Source of the DNA: Prinia subflava
Lineage: Eukaryota > Chordata > Aves > Passeriformes > Cisticolidae
Reading direction: 5' to 3'
Length of the DNA: 64,000 nt
NCBI RefSeq assembly: GCF_021018805.1
Contig: NC_086254.1
Span: forward strand, 30,317,300-30,381,299
Shown here: positions 39,801-53,000 of the stretch, piece by piece
Layout: each line of letters starts with the position of its first letter
Position numbering within the stretch: the first letter of the stretch is position 1
Program-made: the position numbers and the translations under genes
Notes under the pieces: generated by a model
Told to the model about the DNA's origin: nothing
Database searches by the model: none
What the model saw: only the letters and a program-made list of their open reading frames with translations

Positions 39801-40132
39801 CCATTAGAATGGATTACACAAATTTTGTTAATACCAAGCATAACACATCTCTGACAAAGCATTTAAAAAATGGTGCCTTTTGAAGTAATGGAAATTTCTC
39901 TTCTCCTCCCTCTCCCAATATTCTCTGTTTAGCTCAAAAATTATTCTCAAACAAGCCTTAATAATAACAAAATGAAAACTTTGAAAATGAAGTGCAAGAA
40001 CAAATTACAATATAAAATTACCTTCAGATAAGAAATCTGAGCTGATACCTACAGGGCATGAATCCTGAGGAAACAGCCCTGAGTAAATACCTGCTGAAGG
40101 GAAGCAAATGACTTGCAGAACTCACCTGCCAT
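27830..40132 (-). CDS. TGM3/TGM6-like transglutaminase (gene C)
   Basis: Predicted Ca2+-dependent protein cross-linking enzyme. Exons, 5' to 3': 40126-40132, 38067-38240, 37630-37869, 33871-33989, 33497-33622, 33163-33343, 32791-32926, 32236-32339, 31891-32133, 30916-31233, 29798-29961, 29011-29135 and 27830-27980 (stop TAA). This is 2088 nt, 695 aa. Catalytic residues: Cys273 ([10 protein letters not shown]), His331, Asp354 (WQVLDATPQ) and Trp250. The His context is DYHVWNES where the family has NFHVWNE. The Ca2+ site 3 stretch [11 protein letters not shown] is intact. Sequence sits between TGM3 and TGM6 ([28 protein letters not shown]) and I cannot assign a mammalian orthologue. Exon 12 is short (125 bases) and lacks the usual EGSGLL stretch of barrel 2. 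Exon 1 (ATGGCAG|GTGAGT) was chosen by phase. Intron 3 is enlarged by CR1 copies, and intron 7 carries a microsatellite beside exon 8. Confidence 0.9.
30608..30657. repeat. CA-rich microsatellite in gene C intron 10
   Basis: Two runs of (CA)n separated by a short (TA)n stretch, on the plus strand between exons 10 and 11 of gene C. Simple-sequence repeat without further visible role. Confidence 0.8.
32372..32464. repeat. ATACAGAT-type microsatellite beside gene C exon 8
   Basis: About 90 bases built from 8-base ATACAGAT-like units with 'aatacagata', 'atgcagata' and 'ataagacagat' variants. It begins about 30 bases upstream (gene sense) of the exon 8 acceptor at 32340, so it lies where the branch point would be expected. 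Confidence 0.8.
35200..35390 (+). repeat. CR1 LINE 3' fragment in gene C intron 3
   Basis: Plus-strand sequence ending 'gtgtaggactagatgactttctaagatccttctagccctgtgagtttattattctgag', a diverged CR1 3' end (consensus 'ggactagatgatcttt..ggtcccttccaa...attctgtg'). Its left border is uncertain. Confidence 0.65.
36940..37400 (+). repeat. CR1 LINE fragment in gene C intron 3
   Basis: Reads in CR1 order on the plus strand: 'tagcccagaatgccagccacatcctggtctgcacc', 'gattctcccccttggctcc', 'gtggagcactgcatccagttctgggc', 'gctctggagccaggctgggagagctgggggtgttcagcctgg' and 'agtgacaggacaaggggg'. This is the longest CR1 copy here and is antisense to gene C. Confidence 0.88.
38241..40125 (-). other. Intron 1 of gene C
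   Basis: A 1.9-kb AT-rich intron between the ATGGCAG exon and exon 2. No repeat element or exon was recognised. Confidence 0.55.
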
Positions 40133-40199
40133 TCCCTCAGCTTATGAGAACTGCATACAACTTCTACTTTGTTCTTCAACGATGTCCAAGTCACATCAA

Positions 40200-40209
40200 T
40201 CATAAAAAG
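40200..40209 (-). promoter_or_regulatory. Possible TATA-like box of gene C
   Basis: CTTTTTATGA on the minus strand about 70 bases upstream of the gene C start codon. It is a poor TATA match, and no stronger core-promoter motif was seen nearby. Reported only because its spacing suits a short 5' UTR. Confidence 0.25.
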
Positions 40210-42299
40210 AAAAAAACCCAGCAATCTTTTCGTGCTGTCAGCTGAAATTTGAGAGAAGGGAGAGGTACTTAGCAGTTGTTATTAATACCTGTAAAGTTGT
40301 CAAACGAATTAACTGGTTCCTATAATATATATCTGTCGAATGCCAGAGTTCCTACTCAACGTGGGTGTAATTATGGGAGGAGATACCAGAATTATTTACT
40401 CAGAGGAAATGCATGCTCTTGAATCCCAAGACAAGAAGAACTTCCTACAAAGATAATAGGTGTGCCATGAATAAGTTATCTTTAAGGATGAGGAAATGGG
40501 GAGCGTGGTGGGACGTAAAAGCTGTCTGAAGGAAAAAGGAGCATTTCCTGATGACTTAACTTCCATGTTGGTTAGTATCACTTCTGGGTTTGTCTGTGGG
40601 TTGGTATCAGAGGGGTTTTCTTGGTCTAATATTATGTCAAATGTCCTCTGACAAATAAAATTATTAGCTCCCACTAGAAACAAGTATCTGTTTACCTGTT
40701 AAGTTAGCTTTGTCTATTAATATTTCCCAAAAGTTTTTTTTCAAAAAGAACTCAAAAACTAATAACTTTGTCAGCACAAACTTAAAGCCTGTTTTAACAA
40801 CCACAATTATATTTCATTTTGGGTTTATGAATATATTTATTTTTGGTTTTGTACCATCGCTTTGTAAAAGAGTACAAGTAATAAAATCATGTCGTTTTGA
40901 AGAGGATTATCTGCTTAAGATTCTGCAGCCCCACTGATCATGTTTTAGCACTCAGTAGACTTAAAAATAACTTAGTCTGAATTTTAAGTTACAGAGAAAG
41001 AAAAACCAACTGAAATAGCCAAAGTTAAGCTCCAGCAGCTGTTTCTAAGGTTCATTTTACAAGACAGGCTTCTTTGTACCTTTTTGAGAAAATTTGTTTT
41101 CCTATGACAAAGACTGAGAGTCCTCACTAATATGACAGTCATGCTAGCCCTATCCCAAAGGAAAAGCTTTTCCCACCAGGCAGCAACACATCTGGCACAG
41201 CACATCCCCACTTACATTCTAATTCAGTGGTTCCTCCTTCCCTTGGAAGCTTCCAGGATGTTCAGGCTGCCAAGGCTTGTCCCGGGAATCACCTCAAATG
41301 GGTTTGATTGCTGTCCAGAGCTACTTCAGTTGGTCTTTTTCTCTTTTCCTTAATTCATATTCCTTGGAAACCATAAGAGCCACAAGCCTCTGATGTTCCC
41401 CGGCCTCCACACGCAGCCCTAGTGACAAACCGCATCGACCAGTTCTTAAGGCCAGGCGTTCAGCACTTACAGTGATTGCCTCAGATGTTACACATTGCTC
41501 CCACTGGCACTTGACTATTTCCTTTTTCTTCCTTGCCGCTCGCATACGTAATTAATTCTCGGAACACTTTTTCTGTCCCGGCTGCAGCCACCTCCTTCAC
41601 CTCTGCGGGGCACGCCCACAGTGGTGCTCAGGGAGCCACCAGGACCTCTCTCAGACTGGCCTACATCCCAAACTGGCACCTGCCAGCCTCACCTTCCCCA
41701 CAGCAAAGCCCAGCAGCTGCTGTTGCAATCCCTCTGGAATGCTGCAGTCATGGTTCCCAAGTGACTAATGACTGGATGTTGTCAAAGGTGTTTTTCCTAG
41801 CTCAGGTCCACCCGCCCATCATCCGAAATGGTTCAAAATACTTTGTTCCTCTTTTCTCCTTGTATCAGGCTCTTTGGAATTGCAGTTCAATTTGCTGACT
41901 TTCAGAAAAAGCTTTTAGATTTTGTTTATCTTCTTAATAATTTTGTCTACTGTTCATATCCCCAGAGTGACCAAATCCACCCTACAATTGTCCTGTTACT
42001 ACTTTATACTAGAAAGAGGAAAGCAATATAAATTCCACAGAAAACTCACACATTCCAGCATCTCTTCCTTGTGTATTGGAGTTGTCTTTTACTTAGACCC
42101 ATTAACTTCATGTGCAGGGAATGCTGCTGGGTAAGGTTTGATTTAAAGCTTTCTCTCATTTCTGCTTGTGCAATTCACTTGACTTTAGCACAGTCTGGGT
42201 GTTTCACACACACAAGAGATGTAAAAAGAGTCATTAAGTGTATATCTACAATCTAAATTCAAGGCTGTGCTTGAGTTTGAACTTCTACTGTGGTTTTCT

Positions 42300-42765
42300 G
42301 TAGCCCAGAGGAGGTCACCAAGGTGATCAGAGGGATGGAGCTCCTCTCCTGTGAGGAAATCCAAGGGAATTGGGTTTTTTCAGCCTGGAAAAAAGAAGGC
42401 TTTTGGGTGATCTAATAGTGACAGGCCAGTACCTGAGGGGAACCTACCAGCAAGATTCAGAGAGATTAGTTACAAGGCTGTGCAGTGACAGGACAAGGGG
42501 GAATGGCTTCAAACTGACACAGAGTAGGTTTAGATTGGATATTAGGAAAAAATTCTTCCCTGTGAGGGTGCTGAGGCCCTGCCATAAGTTGCCCAGAGGA
42601 TCTGTGGCTGCCCCCTCCCTGGAAGTGTTCAAGACCAGTTTGAAAGGGGCTCTGAGCAGCCTGGTCCAGTGAAAAGTGTCCCTGCCCACAACAGGGGGAT
42701 TGGAACCAGATTATCTTTGAGGTCCCTTCCAACCCAAGCCATTCTATGAATCTGTGATTTACACA
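42300..42765 (+). repeat. CR1 LINE fragment with intact 3' tail
   Basis: Plus-strand CR1 with 'gatggagctcctctcctgtgaggaaa', 'gtgacaggacaagggggaatggcttcaaactg', 'ggtttagattggatattaggaaaaaattcttccctgtgagggtg' and 'ggaagtgttcaagacc', ending 'ccattctatgaatctgtgat'. This is the clearest CR1 3' end in the window. Confidence 0.93.
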
Positions 42766-43875
42766 ATGAGAGCTCTTGGCTCTGGCAAGCCTTGAGGAGC
42801 ACCAGGAAAAAAGAGAAGGTACTACTGAGGGCTCCTTGCACAGCCTCTCTGTAGCTGATCCCATTTCATGTCCAGTGTGGTCTCATACTGACATCCTGTG
42901 ACTGCCAGCAGGAAACCAGGGTGGCTGCAGGAGCCCTTCTAAAGCAATTTTGCTGGCTACAAGGACAAAAGAACTTTATAAGCAATCTGAGCTGGGGCTC
43001 CTCAACAGTGACAAGTCCCCAAGACAAGTCACAGTACCCTGTTTAAACTGGTGGAAGTTGGGGCACAGAGTTTATTTATTTATAGTAAGATTTTATTGCT
43101 TCCTGGCCCAACAGTGCCAGAGCAGCAGCTTGACTTTCCATCCACTTTACCTACACAGTCATTTTCAGTCAGAGCTTGACTTACTGTTCCACAGTTATGG
43201 CCCATAAACCAAGTCACTCACTGGGCTACACCTACTTCACTGGAACCCATCATTCAGCCTGTACCAGTCCTAAACTCAAATCTAAGAGATCACTTCCTGA
43301 CACATAATCTATGTGAATAATTCCTAACTCTTCTTAAGTCAAAATACCCTCAGACTTAAGATTACCCAGCTTTTTACTCCCAAAGAAGACTTTCAGCAAG
43401 TGCAAGATATCAACAGGCTAAAATATGTACCCTGAGCTGGGCAATTGCCCCAGTGTGTTTGTTGAATGCCTCTCAAACTGGACACCTCCCAAATTCCTGT
43501 TGAACATTTCCTATACCTCATTTGGTCACTGTTATTTAGGAAAAAAAAATCCAATCCCCTCTGACAAATAAAGTCAGAACAGAGTTTGTAGAAAAGGAGA
43601 CAAAGCTAAATGACATAAACAGTGCAAGTCATTCTCACTATGTTGTGGTATCACAGTTTCAGTAAGGAGAAACACTGCTTTGGCAGTCCATTGGATATGG
43701 CTTTCAATATGTAAAAATGAGTTTATGAATGTGTGTGCAGAGGCATCTGGAGCCAGGAGGAATTAATTCCAAGGAAAGCCAGACATGAGTCAAAGAGTCT
43801 CTAAGTAGAAGGTAAAATATTCTTTTTAATAACATGGATACTCACAACAGTAAATTAACAATAATCATTCCTCAG

Positions 43876-43881
43876 TTTATT
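43876..43881 (-). promoter_or_regulatory. Poly(A) signal of gene D
   Basis: AATAAA on the minus strand 161 bases downstream of the gene D stop codon (44042-44044). It is the first such hexamer in the 3' flank. Confidence 0.55.
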
Positions 43882-44041
43882 TAAAATTACAATGTAAAAT
43901 TGCAATGATATGATGCTGGTGACCCTTTATCAGAGGAAGTGAAGATTTGTTTTGCTGATTATCTCATTGTTTCCTATACAAGATTTCTTATCACATTTTG
44001 TTCAGTTTATACACACAGACCACTCCTTGTATATCTTCATG

Positions 44042-47000
44042 TTAGTTAATCACATTTACCACCTTAAAGGTCTTGATATCAGCAAATTTATCACAGGAGA
44101 AATTAACAAGTAGATGTTTGGGACCCGCCTCAGAAGGGATAAGTTTAAACTTGGTACTGGATTTCTCACTGGCTTTCAGTGGTGGTATGCTAAAAAAAAA
44201 GGAAACAGAGGAAAATATAAGTTGAAAACAGGCTTATGCATCAGGCTTCAGTTTCTTCACTAATCATCTCCCACATGGACTAAGAACTCCTGTCACTTCA
44301 AAGTAAGATGGCTGTGAAAAGACCACACATGGCTTGGCTATCTGGTAAGTATTTAAAGGCTTAAATCCATACATTAAAGGCTCTCACAAATTCATTATGC
44401 AGTAACCCAGATAAACCCACAAAGGGGGATGTAATAATGTGTGAGATAAGATTTCATGCAGAACAGAGGGTCTAAGACACATCACTGAATCATTATCTCA
44501 ATAATTTGAGACCATGAAGAATGTTAATACCAGCTCTTGAATTGGAATGTATTATAGCACCAAGAAAACCTCAGTGTTTACAGAGCAGGAAATTCTGAAT
44601 GCAAGTTAAAATGTTTTACACCAGGGTGTTTTGTAACTTGGAAACTTGTTAATGTTTTTCCTTTACCCTGACATATTGTCTTGTCTTGCCTGAGGAGAAA
44701 AATGTACAGGATTGACAACACGAGGTAGGTAAATTCCCTCAGGAGAGATTACAAATGATGGGATGAACCATTCCTAATAGCTCAAGTGCAAATGGCAGTG
44801 TTAAATTGCTGTGTTTGTTTGTTTGTGTTTGTCTGTGTATTCAGCCAAAGAGTATGCTCCTATATCCCAGGTATTTTCCAGAAATAACTGCATTTGTGAG
44901 GCTGTGTTGAATTTTTTGTGCAATTTCTTCTTTGTTCAAATAAGGGACAGCCTGAAAATTTAATTTTTCTGTTTCAGTTGTGAAATACTGAAGGAAAAGG
45001 GGCAGAAAAAGATGCAAAATCACCAAAGCAGATAATAGGGAACTGGGATCTATAGTAAAAAAAAGGTATTTTATTCCAGCCTTCTCAATCACCATCTCAA
45101 CATCATCAAGTGGTTTCTTGACTCTGTTTATTACTCTCCTAAGATAATTATTTTGTAGAGTTCTGAAAGCAGAGCTTGAAAGTTAGTGTGCCTCTAGCTC
45201 TCATTTTGGAAAAATCTGCTTGTCATGGTTTAGTCTGTTTTGCAAAAACTGTCCTCCTCAAACTGTGATCTGCTGTGTCTGGAAAAGCTGAGCATGGAGC
45301 AGACCTGGGTTTGTGCTTTTCAGAGGTTCCACCCTTTGAGATAACCTGTGTCTAAGCAGTATTAATTTTTCTTCCCCAAGCTGAGGCACTCCTATATCTG
45401 CTTTTTACATGTATTTCTACCTGTCAGATATAAATACAATTTGTTTACAATGCTGTGCACCCAGATTGGCACTTGCAGTCCATTTAATAAAGTGAAAAAA
45501 ATAAATCCTGGTTGATACATGTTGTAATTTGGGTAAGTATGGACAGAAATAGTTGTGTATGATATTGTTGTCCTTTGATCAGAACAAGAAGGTGCCATCT
45601 GTCTGACCTATAGCAGGACAGACAGCCTCAGCAACATTTACTGCTTGGGTAAGCATGAATTCTTTTTCTGGAAGTGTGTGGTCCTGCTAGATAGGCAGGA
45701 AAACAAGTTCTGCCCAATTATGACAGCAATTATTTGACCTCCCAAACCATGGAGCCAAAGCCCAGCCTGGATGAGGAGCTGCTTCATCACTGTGTGCTTT
45801 GTTAGGAGAAGTTACTCTGAGTGGCCTCCCAGCTTACAGCAAGAGGAAAATGCTGTCTCATCCCACAGCTGAGTTCCAACCCAGCCATGCCCACACTCTT
45901 GCTCAGGTATCTTTGGTGGCAGGAGGGGACATTCCCTGTCCTCACCGTAACTCCAGGACTCCTTGGAGCAGGTCACTGCCCTCCACCTGCAGCACGCAGT
46001 CCTTCACCTCCGCATCGATGGGGTTGGTGAACGCCACCTCCACAACCACCTCTTTATTCACTTTTGCTTCACCAAGGACCTGTGCAGAGAAATGCTTGTG
46101 AGGCCAGGTTCTCAGTGTTCTCTTCTAGCTGAGCCTTTTTGGGCACCAGAAGAGGAGATATCATGGGAGGCTGTGATGAACCATGGCAGAATGTGAGCAG
46201 AACGTTTCTTTCAGGGGGAAAAGTGCTCACAGAGAATTCACTTTCCCTTTTCTCTGCCACTGCAGCTACAGCAAAGGGAATTTACCTGTATGTTGATGTC
46301 AGGATTGTCCAGGGTGATGTTTCTTTTCACAAGCACTTGAATCCCACCCTCTACATGACATAAGGCTGTGACCTGGATGGTTTTGTCTGTAGTTAACTGC
46401 TGCTGGTATTCAGGATACTTTATCTTAATGGGAAACTGTTTTTCTGGAAGGACAAAAAAAAAAGGAATTGGTACACACTTTTATAGGACCACAGAGCTTC
46501 AAACCTAACATTAGACCTAACATTAGTGTTTTCTTTTTATGCTGTGACTAGGATTAGGGGGGGCCTTCAGCCATCACTGCCAAAATTAATTAATGCAAAT
46601 CTATCCGTTTGCTTTAGATAGATTGGGGTTTCTTCAATGTTTTCCCTTTTCCATTCACTACTACTGTATTGCCTGACTTGTTTTCCCTCCTACTGCTCTG
46701 AAATATGCAACAGCTGGAGTTTAAGGAGTTTACTGGTGCCTCTCCAAAAGTTAAATTACATATTAAAGAAATTAATTATTATTTCTGCTTCTTGCTCATG
46801 ACTTGAAGCCTAAGATTAATACAAGACAGTATCAGTTGTGATTCAATGATCTTTCACCTCACACTGGAGATGCTGATATATCTTTTATCCCAGGCTGCTA
46901 ATGGTAACAATTTCCAAAATGTGAAAAGCATTTGGGGACATGACAGTGTGAAACATGCCTTGTTAATATATGTGTAATGTAATATTTTTCTCAGCCTTTT

Positions 47001-50000
47001 CTACGTAGGGATTTGTTTGTTAGAGCTTTTCCTCCCAAGCTGACCAGCCTCCAATGCCCACTTACTGATAAAACCATTATGATTAAAAGATTTTTGAAAA
47101 ATTACCTTCCTTCGGGGCCAGAGTGACAGATATGGAGTCCTTCCAGATCTGATTAACTCTTCTTCTAGTATACAGAGTACTCCATGCAGTCATATTAACA
47201 TTTACAGTCTTAGCATCAGATTGTAAATTTTCAAGAACCAGAAGCAGGTTGAGATCTTTGCCCACTTCTAAGGAGCCAGCCACCTTGAATTTTCCTGAGA
47301 TGTCAGGCTTCTGTTCAATTTCCTCTAGTTTTGGTGCTGTAGGATCAAATTTATCCTCAAGTCCTAGCTTCTTACGGGCTTTTTTATAAACATCTCTTTC
47401 TTTTGCAGAGCCTGCCAGGGAGAACCATGACAATTATCCTCAACAGTTAACATGCACCTCTTATTTTACATGGCTGTTAGAGACAAGCAAGCCAGGACAC
47501 AGTGTCTGTGCTTAGAGATAAACAGGCCCTCTGTTTTCCACAGCCATACCTCATTTTCTGGATCTGTAGTCAGTAACGATCCTTCTAATACCATTTTTTA
47601 AAACATAAAATCTTAAGTCTAAAGTTTCTCTTTCCCCATTTCCATCCCTTTTTACGACTATAACATTTAGAAATGTGAATTCCTATTTGCTAGCACAGAG
47701 AAAGCCCCAAGCCTCAGACCTGAAGGACTGAGAAGGTGCTGTGCTCTTGCACTGTCTGAAAGTTGCTTTTCCTGGGCCTAAGTGCTGATTTAGCTCAGGT
47801 TTCTGCAACAGGCCTTTTATCCTGCAGACAAATAACTGGGCTATAGCCTGATTGTCACTAAGCAGAGGCAGACAGTACATGTCAGCAACAGGCAGATGGA
47901 ACAGTGAACACTTTATTAGGAGATACTTGGACTTGACTTATTTAGATCCCACAAAGCAACTCTCTATCAGAAAGGGCAAAGCAGTTGTTCTTTTTACTCA
48001 GTTCCTTCTCTCCCCTTTTCTGTAAGAATTGCATAAATCAAGTATAAATTCTGCTCCTACTTTATAAATGCACTAAGAGACTCCTAACTGAAAATTTATA
48101 TACTTTTGGGAATGAAGCAGCTATGTGACCAGAAGAACCAGCAGTTTTACTTACCTTCCTCATATTTATAATCACTGGTGACATCTACACGATTATCTCT
48201 ACCAACTGCCTTTGTACTGATGAAGGCACCAATTTCTGTAGACTTAGAGAATATCAAATTTTTCTTTCCAGTTGCAGAGTCATAATTCCAGTACATACAG
48301 TCTGCATTCACTTCTGCAAACACGAATGTGCCGTCGTAGTCCAGATCAACTTCTCCTTCTTTGATGGCATACCGTGAGGCAGGGCCACACTGGTAAATCC
48401 CTGCAGCACCAAGGAAAAGGAATTTAGGCATAATCTTTGACAGTAGGCAGATTATTAGACAGATATTTATCACTGACTCCTGAATTGCCCAGTGCTGCTG
48501 TCCCATTCAAGCCTCTTCATCCAAATAAACCCTCATACAAGGCCAGTCATCAGTGTATCTTGTGTTTATTCTGACAGTACACTTGATTTATTTTATATTA
48601 TCCCTTAATTTTCAATAGCATTTGATACCTACATTGGAAATATAGGAATTGCTGGAATTCTAGTTTCTTTCTTGGCATCCACAGATGATCTGAAGCTTTT
48701 CTAATGCAACCAATTAATTATTTTCTTCTGCAACTATTTCTGAGCAGGTTGAAAATTTTACTTTTTTCCTTCTCTCTAAAAGTGACTGACTTTATAAATT
48801 TTCAGCATTATTCCTGAAATAAAATTTGTGTACCTCCACTTTGTTCTTGGGGAGTTGCATCCAGAACTTGCCATCCACTGTATGAGGGGCCCAAGTCCTT
48901 GCGTGTAAACCAGCTTTCATTCCAGACATGGAAATTCCTGTGTGCAAGAATGAACAAAGTAAGGTACTAGCATGTATTTATGGATTCCTCTCCACCTCCT
49001 TTAATCAGCCATCTAAGGTATGTGGATTAAATGCCTTTATTTGCACAGTTCTTCTCTGAGACTCACACTTCCACCCTGACCTTCACTGCATTATCTAGAA
49101 AGTTGCTGAAAATTGCATTGTGGAATGAATATAAATGTTAAAGGGCAGAAAACAAATTTCTGAAGTTATACAAAATGCCTTGAGCCTGTTCCTCTACAAA
49201 AGCTTTGAGCCCATGCACTTCCCTAGTTTTAGCTTTAGGTACAATGTCACATGCAGATAGAATGGGTCCAGAACAAGAAGGGGAGTAAAAAAGACAAAAC
49301 CTGAGGGACTACTTCTGCTCTTTGCTGAATGCAAGCTTGTCTGAACTGCATTTGATGCTTAATAGAGGCAATAGTTAAATTACTTTCACTGCCAAAGATG
49401 CCACTGCACAAAGCTGGTTCTGTTGAACTTTTACAGTTTAATGTGAACTGCTTTTGAAGAATAGTGAAGAATAGTTTCAAACTAGGTTAAGTCCCCACAT
49501 GTTTGATACATCCAGTGCAATATTGCAAATTTTCAGCCATCTATGGCATCATAACTGTAATTTTGACTACCTTGGCTCCAACTTGCTGTTGTAATTAGTG
49601 TCGCAATTCTTTGCTTAATTGAGAAAGAGTGAAAACACCAAATCTTGCAGTATTATTTTGTAGTATTTTTTACTGATCCTCTCTGTATATGTAGTAGTTT
49701 TTAAGGCAATTTTTAAGAAGATGAAGCATCTGTCATTAGAATCTATGCTGTGCACTTGGAGACATTCTAGGCATTGCTAAGCTCTACTATGAAATGTTGA
49801 GCCTCACCACACGCTGTCAGCTCCCTTCTCCAAATGATTTCCTTCTGCATCATAAAACTCATCCACACGCAGATTTCCATCTGCATCATGGGCAGAACTG
49901 AAGTTTGTAATGGTACGAGTGGGGATCCCCAGACATCTAAGCACTAAAGAGTGAAGAGAAAACCACAGTCAGAAAGCAATATTTCTGCAGGTTTCATATA

Positions 50001-53000
50001 GCATAGCAATGTCTTCAAAGGCTTCCATATAGGAAGCATTATTAGTGTTTCTTTTAATAGAATCTGGGCAGTGTCAGTCATGTGTATGACATAAAACATA
50101 CCTGTAGTCAATACTGCTGCAAAAACCCAACATTGTCCATATTTAACAGGTTTGAATCCTGATTTCTTCCAGCTTTGCAGGATTTCACCACTTCCTGTCC
50201 AGCTGGTGGGATTTTTACCACCCTCATATTTTCCACTCCAGTTTCCTAGCACCACCCCTTGGTCATCATTGGCGTTGACCTGAGAAGATATTCACTAAAT
50301 TTATGATGAGGTAAATTAAGAGTTTACAACCTGTCTGAAAGGGGCTGGGAGTTACAGCAAATGCCATATTGAATTTGAGCCAGCAGTGCTCTCTCATCAA
50401 AAAGGGGAAAGCTCCCAGCAGGCTGCACTGGGGAAGTGTGACTAGGAGGTTGAGGGAGGTGGTTAAGCCCCTTTAATTATCCCTAGCAAGGCTGTGCCAG
50501 GAGTCCTGTCTCTAGTTTTGGGTCTCTCAGCTCAAGGGGATGTTCAGACACTGAAGAGGAGCCAGGAGGGAGAGCTGTAAGATGGGCAGGGGTCCTGCAG
50601 CACACAGTCTACAGGGAGAGGCTGAGAGCACTGGCCTGGTTTTGTCTGGTTGAGGAGAGTGGGGGGAATGTAAAACCAGCTTAGAACCATTTGAATGTGT
50701 GTTCTAACTAACCTTTCTCTTTTATATGCCAAGAGCAGAAAGGGAAATCGTATTTGGCATAAGAGACAAATTCCTCATTAGGCAGCTCTGGAATGGTCAC
50801 CCACAGAGGCCACAAAACCTCCTTCCTTTGGAGGAGCCTGGCAAATCCATGGCTGAGCTGATCTAGTACCCAGTAGTTCCACTTCAAATGGGTGGCTGGA
50901 CTAAAGACCTCCAAGGTCCCTCAACCACCCCTGTCTTATATTTTCAGTTTCACTGGATATCAAAGTGATTAAGTATCAGAACTAGCCCAGAGGAGATAAA
51001 TGTGGCAGACTTAGATCAGATGACCATGTAGGCCACACTTCCCCACCTTTATTGCCTGGTGCAGGCAGACAGTGGCCTAAAATTCTCTATGAAATATCTT
51101 CATATTTGCTTTCACTGACTACTTTTAAAGGACACTTGGTAGTTTGCAGTTTTTGAGCACGTTGCTTACCATGGCACTGAGGACACGGCCCAGATACGTG
51201 GGGCTGTGTCTGTGAGACACATCCGTGACAGGATCCTGACGGTAGTATAAACTTCTGTCCATGATGGACAGGCAAATGTTGAGGATATCTCCTTGAAACT
51301 GTGGGACAGAAATAAATTACTGTTTGGAAAACACAGATTACTAAAAATCAGGGTGCAGACAGCCATGTTAGTGTTGAATGGGGTTTTTAAATTACCGATT
51401 GAAGTGCTGCAGAGCTCAGCCAGGCACCACAATGTAAAAATGTGGCCACAACTAACTCAGAAGATCAGAACTCACAGAGCTTTTCAAAACTTGGAGGCAG
51501 TGAACTTGAGGCCTCTCAGCATTGCTACAGTACTTTACTAAGGTAAGGCTACATAGTCTTAGTAAAAATATTCATGTTTCTGCTGGCTGCTCTTCCAAGG
51601 CAGAGCAGGGACTAGTAAATTACAAATCCTCACACTGATCAGTGAAACAGGTCTTGGCACAAGTGCTGATTGCAACACCAGAGTTCTGCTTTTCAGAGGT
51701 GTGTGCAATGAACTGGAAAAACCAAATGACCCAGTTCAGACAAAAATAATGTCTGGTGTTTCACTGCAACATTTACCTGGCCAAAGTTCCATCCAAAGCT
51801 GCTGATGTGATTTTTATTCCCTACAAAAATGATGCCAAACTCTTCTAGCACGTATTCCTCACACTCAGCCTTGTCAGGCATGAACACATCATCACCTGAA
51901 AAACCAAAACAGAGAGATGTACAAATACGGCAGGCAAAATAAAACAGAACCTCAGGAGTCTTGCTCTGCAGCTATAAGGGTGCTTGCAGATATCCACCCT
52001 TTGCTGTTCTTGCTGCTATAAACAGATCATGAGACTCAGGATCTTCTACAATTAGAGAAAGGGGTGGGAGGTGTCTGAGTGAAGATGGAGGTATGACACT
52101 GCCAAATCTGTGAGAACATGGTAAATATGACTTTTCTTGGCTCTACAGAGGCCAGAGACACTCTTCTAAACTTGTGCAGAAGTAGGGAAGCTCTATCAAG
52201 AGCAGAAACTTATCTTTTAGAGCAATGAGCTCTCCTGTATGTACCTGCTACAGAGCTGATTTTATGTACCAGAAGGTCCTAAGAAACTGTTAGACACCTT
52301 TTTTTGGTTACTGATACATGATGTCAATTTTCAGCTGCTAAAGTACAGATCGAACGGAGAAGCTGCAAATATTAATGAAGCTAAAAGCAACTTAAGTCTT
52401 TAGAGGAAATTCGACATATTCATACCTGAATTCCAAGGGTTAAAAAGCAAAACAAAAGTGCCAAGACTTGCAGGAGAGGAGCTGCCACTTTGAACACTGA
52501 GCCTGTAACGTCCAATGACAGCATTAGGTGGGCTGGAGATGGAGATGCTCACTGAGTTGGAGGTGGTGGCCTGTAGAACTGCACTCCAGCCCTCCTTGCT
52601 CGCTGTGCTGGAGATATCAAACGTGGCCAGGGTCTTGGTTGCTTTTGAAGGTTTTGGACCTTTCAAGAAAAACAAACAGCATTTTTTTTCCCAGCCTTGC
52701 TGGAATAGAGATTTAGTCGTCAACAAACTCAGCAGGGACATAACCCTCCCAACCCTCCCCTCAGGTGAATTTGTGCCATTTATTGGCAACTGGAGGAAGC
52801 TGTGGCTGCTGCCTGAGGGAAGAGTAACACAACAAATATCTCACACAGTTCCATGGCTATGTGAATGTGCATGTTGGCTCTGAGGCATTCTCTTGGTGCT
52901 CTGCAGTGCATCTTGGGCCAGAAGAATGTCCTGAGGCAGCATTACTCTCTCCATGAAAGAAGCTGGGGGCCATACCTGTTTCTGCAATGAATATTAAGTT

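Larger units (their letters stand above)
40133..43875. other. Intergenic stretch between genes D and C
   Basis: About 3.7 kb holding the gene C promoter region and a CR1 copy at 42300-42765. A slightly GC-richer patch lies near 41560-41760. No exon was found: the open frames do not carry family motifs or splice partners. Confidence 0.5.

Noticed and set aside
40024..40224. Open frame covering gene C exon 1
   Set aside because: It reads through the ATGGCAG|GTGAGT donor in another frame and shows no similarity to any transglutaminase start.
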